Shown here: positions 6,704 through 8,118 of the stretch, piece after piece
Position numbering within the stretch: position 1 is the stretch's first letter
Layout of the letters: every line of letters begins with the position of its first letter
Source: Bacteroidota bacterium
GTDB lineage: Bacteria; Bacteroidota; Ignavibacteria; Ignavibacteriales; Ignavibacteriaceae
Direction: 5' to 3'
Assembly (NCBI GenBank): GCA_023406915.1
Contig: JAEXTR010000179.1
Span: 1 to 8,118, forward strand
Length of the DNA: 8,118 nucleotides
Made by a program: the position numbers and the translations under genes
The notes under the pieces: generated by a model
Seen by the model: the letters and a program-made list of their open reading frames with translations, nothing else
Database searches by the model: none
Told to the model about the DNA's origin: nothing

Positions 6704-7395
6704 ACAGTTTCCTTTCCAGGTTCATCTGTTTTGGAATCAGCTATGAGAGGAGTAACAAATACTCTGCCCTCTGATTCCCTGCTCAGAGAAAAAGACTGAT
6801 TATTACAATCGATTACGATCGTGCCATCAAATGATAATACTTCCCTCACCAAAATTTCATTCCCCAGACTGATTCCCTTCTTTGTGATAAAGGTCAAAAA
6901 CTCATGATTCGTGTCATCCACCATGGTGATCCTGTAACTCTTACCTTGAGTGACATCTTGCAGGCTTTTGCAGGATGGATGGAGTGTCAGTTTTCCGGAT
7001 TTATCAGGAATTGGGGCGCCGTGTGGGTCGTACTTTGGGTATCCTAAGTGCTTATCAATTTTATCGATCAGAAAGTCAGATGAGATATGCTCAAGGTTTT
7101 CTGCTTCACGGTGCACTTCATCCCAGGATAAACCAAGCGTATTCACGAGAAACAGCTCCCAGAGTCTGTGTTTTCGCAAAACCGATAGTGCCATGCTCAT
7201 ACCGTGATCAGTGAGTAAAATACCCTGATAGCGTGAGTAGTGGACGAGCCCCTTTCGGGCAAGTTTCCGGGTCATATCGGTAACTGCCGCCGGAGAGACG
7301 GAGAGCTTTTCGGCGAGCGCCTTCCCAGATGCGGGTTGGTCATTTGCCGAAAGGAGATAAATCGATTTTAAGTAATTTTCAAGTGAGATTGTCAT
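6700..7395 (-). CDS. DtxR/MntR-family metal-dependent transcriptional repressor
   Basis: A 231-residue soluble regulator, first gene of the feo operon. Residues 1-65 are the winged helix-turn-helix (GKALAEKLSVSPAAVTDMTR, then LLTDHGMSMA). Residues about 68-140 are the metal-binding dimerization domain: His76, Glu80, then HREAENLEH with His95, Glu99, Glu102 and His103, and YDPHGAPIP. Residues about 150-220 are a C-terminal SH3-like domain, as in full-length DtxR/IdeR and unlike short MntR. Glu99 stands where DtxR has Cys102, as in manganese-sensing MntR. The other diagnostic position, Met10 in DtxR and Asp8 in MntR, appears to be Asn7, and MntR Glu11 aligns with Lys10. Fe2+ or Mn2+ specificity therefore cannot be read from sequence; the operon context favours iron. 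An in-frame TAA lies three codons before the ATG, which fixes this start. No Shine-Dalgarno sequence is visible and a palindrome sits just upstream, suggesting autorepression. Confidence 0.92.
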   Translation of the reverse strand: MTISLENYLKSIYLLSANDQPASGKALAEKLSVSPAAVTDMTRKLARKGLVHYSRYQGILLTDHGMSMALSVLRKHRLWELFLVNTLGLSWDEVHREAENLEHISSDFLIDKIDKHLGYPKYDPHGAPIPDKSGKLTLHPSCKSLQDVTQGKSYRITMVDDTNHEFLTFITKKGISLGNEILVREVLSFDGTIVIDCNNQSFSLSRESEGRVFVTPLIADSKTDEPGKETV

Positions 7396-7400
7396 AATAT

Positions 7401-7416
7401 TTTAAGCTTGCTTAAA
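7401..7416. promoter_or_regulatory. Perfect palindrome, candidate operator of the DtxR-family regulator
   Basis: The sequence TTTAAGC-TT-GCTTAAA is a perfect 7+7 inverted repeat with a 2-bp spacer. It ends 5 bp from the dtxR start codon. DtxR/MntR proteins bind palindromes of roughly this size near their own promoters, and this site would overlap the likely transcription start. Assignment to this regulator is inferred from position and symmetry only; it does not clearly match the DtxR or B. subtilis MntR consensus. Confidence 0.6.
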
Positions 7417-7422
7417 TTTTAA

Positions 7423-7448
7423 CCGGAATTGTTACTGATTAGTTCCGG
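7423..7448. repeat. Second dyad upstream of the feo operon
   Basis: CCGGAA (7423-7428) and TTCCGG (7443-7448) form a 6-bp inverted repeat with a 14-bp interior. It lies 6 bp beyond the first palindrome, where a minus-strand -35 element would be expected. The half-site spacing suits a dimeric protein, but chance occurrence is possible. Confidence 0.35.
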
Positions 7449-7508
7449 GGAAGTCTCTAAGGCTGGATGAGGGGAAAAGGGAAAAACGGTAGAACAACCC
7501 AATAGTTC

Positions 7509-7559
7509 GCTTTTTTTTATTTGATTGGGAATTTCTTAAGTTACTGTAAGCAAAAAAGC
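7509..7559. repeat. A/T-rich inverted repeat in the intergenic spacer
   Basis: GCTTTTTT (7509-7516) is mirrored by AAAAAAGC (7552-7559) across 35 bp, with short CTTA/TAAG arms nested inside (7535-7538 and 7547-7550). The stem would be weak in RNA. It is more likely an intrinsically bent promoter-upstream tract than a terminator. Confidence 0.3.
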
Positions 7560-7585
7560 AATATCTATGATTCTGTATGCAATTA

Positions 7586-7615
7586 TTTGATAATCATTCA
7601 CGCACACTATTTCCC
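7586..7615 (+). promoter_or_regulatory. Possible promoter of the secreted Asp-box protein gene
   Basis: TTTG (7586-7589) and TATTTCCC (7608-7615) are 18 bp apart, loosely like the Bacteroidota -33/-7 pattern. The same bases can be read as TTGATA (7587-7592), 15 bp, TATTTC for a sigma70-type promoter with short spacing. Either would give a leader of roughly 55 nt. This is a weak match resting on position. Confidence 0.2.
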
Positions 7616-7664
7616 ACGGATATGAATTACCCGCTTTTTAAAAAACATTCCTCATTAACTCAAC

Positions 7665-7670
7665 AAGGAG
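7665..7670 (+). promoter_or_regulatory. Strong Shine-Dalgarno sequence for the secreted-protein gene
   Basis: AAGGAG is followed by 7 nt and then the ATG at 7678. This decides the start of the downstream gene and contrasts with dtxR and recD2, which have no such signal. Confidence 0.85.
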
Positions 7671-7677
7671 CAACTCT

Positions 7678-8118
7678 ATGCTGAAGATAAGTAAACAAGT
7701 TCTTGTTCTTCTCCTGATTCTTTCTTTCAGTGTATTTGCCGAAAGGATTCAGAATCCACGTGCAAACCACTCGAGTCCCATTCAAGGCAAGGAAGATGGT
7801 ACCTGGACAACCCAGTCAACCAATTTCCCTGCAGCTTCAACGGGATTACAGTATATTCAAGTCCTGAGCGATCAGGTAGTTTGGGGCACCGGCTATGATG
7901 GATCTGGCGGCGGTGCTTACTTTCAGGTAGTCACAAGAACCACAAACGGTGGAACAAACTGGGTGGCAAAACCAGTCACTACAACAGCCGGTTATGGATC
8001 AGCAATGATCTATGCGGTTGATGCAACCACAGCCTATGTTCCCCTCTTTCATTCCACCGCAGGCGGCGGTCGCATTTACAAAACAACTGATGGCGGTACC
8101 ACATGGACACACCAGACA
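7678..8118 (+). CDS. Secreted protein with Asp-box (BNR) repeats, 3' end beyond the window
   Basis: The first 147 codons are present and the frame is open at the window edge. A clear Sec signal peptide covers residues 1-21: Lys3 and Lys6, then a hydrophobic core (VLVLLLILSFSVF), with likely cleavage after Ala21. The mature part contains two Asp-box motifs of the S/T-x-D/N-x-G-x-T-W type, TTNGGTNW at 88-95 and TTDGGTTW at 136-143, 48 residues apart. Between them lie Gly/Thr-rich strands (AVDATTAYV), as expected for beta-propeller blades of the sialidase/photosystem-stability-factor kind. Such proteins are exported. In FCB bacteria they often end in a type IX secretion sorting domain, which would be outside this window. 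No catalytic sialidase residues can be judged, so no enzymatic activity is assigned. The gene is divergent from the feo operon, and a shared metal control is possible but not shown. Confidence 0.85.
   Translation, partial: MLKISKQVLVLLLILSFSVFAERIQNPRANHSSPIQGKEDGTWTTQSTNFPAASTGLQYIQVLSDQVVWGTGYDGSGGGAYFQVVTRTTNGGTNWVAKPVTTTAGYGSAMIYAVDATTAYVPLFHSTAGGGRIYKTTDGGTTWTHQT

Larger units (their letters stand above)
7396..7677. other. Divergent intergenic region between the feo operon and the secreted-protein gene
   Basis: This 282-bp AT-rich spacer holds no ORF I would call. On the operon side it contains a 16-bp perfect palindrome and a second dyad. In the middle lie a T8 run (7511-7518) and A-rich tracts. 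On the right side are a possible promoter and a good Shine-Dalgarno sequence for the plus-strand gene. Minus-strand transcription of the whole feo set must start here or inside the first gene. A weak TAAAAT (7421-7416, minus strand) could be its -10 element, without a recognisable -35. Confidence 0.7.

Noticed and set aside
7509..7518. T8 run as an intrinsic terminator
   Set aside because: No stable GC stem precedes it on the plus strand, and no gene ends nearby that would need it.
7588..7598. TGATAATCATT, which matches the core of the E. coli Fur box
   Set aside because: Only about 12 of 19 consensus positions fit and the right half-site fails. The spacer is AT-rich, the locus carries DtxR-type rather than Fur-type regulators, and the site is on the side of the secreted-protein gene.
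1..8118. tRNA, rRNA, CRISPR, insertion sequence, prophage or defence genes
   Set aside because: By-eye reading found no cloverleaf-like sequence, regularly spaced repeats, transposase or integrase motifs. The coding content is explained by the genes listed.

Overview
The window looks like a bacterial chromosome segment of moderate GC. The best guess, by inference only, is a member or relative of the Bacteroidota/Chlorobi/Ignavibacteria (FCB) assemblage. The grounds are a fused formiminotransferase-cyclodeaminase, a DtxR-family regulator with a FeoA fusion, and a secreted Asp-box (BNR) repeat protein. No gene in view fixes the taxon. All genes seen read as intact apart from the two cut by the window edges. 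I saw no RNA gene, insertion sequence, CRISPR array or integron.

Layout: nt 1-1277 (+) is the 3' part of ftcD, the last folate-linked step of histidine catabolism. It carries an unusual insert with a C2H2 zinc-finger-like motif. Nt 1301-3427 (+) is recD2, a RecD2/TraA-type SF1 DNA helicase. It ends 1 nt from the end of a convergent four-gene set on the minus strand, read from nt 7395 down to 3429. In transcription order that set is a soluble DtxR/MntR-type regulator, a membrane-anchored DtxR-like protein fused to FeoA-type SH3 domains, the FeoB GTPase domain as a separate protein, and the FeoB membrane permease as a separate protein. The first three genes are joined by 4-bp ATGA overlaps and the last follows after a 21-nt gap, so this is very probably one operon for ferrous iron uptake. 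Nt 7396-7677 is a divergent intergenic region with a perfect 16-bp palindrome beside the dtxR start codon, a plausible metalloregulator operator. Nt 7678-8118 (+) is the 5' part of a secreted Asp-box protein.

How it works together (inference): the soluble DtxR-type protein would sense cytoplasmic Fe2+ or Mn2+ and control the operon through the palindrome. The tethered DtxR-FeoA protein supplies the FeoA component normally encoded by a separate small gene, and places a metal-binding sensor-like domain at the membrane beside FeoB. The FeoB GTPase and permease, encoded separately, would reassemble into the transporter. The points most worth follow-up are the membrane-tethered DtxR-FeoA fusion, the two-stop split of FeoB, and the zinc-finger-like insert in FtcD.
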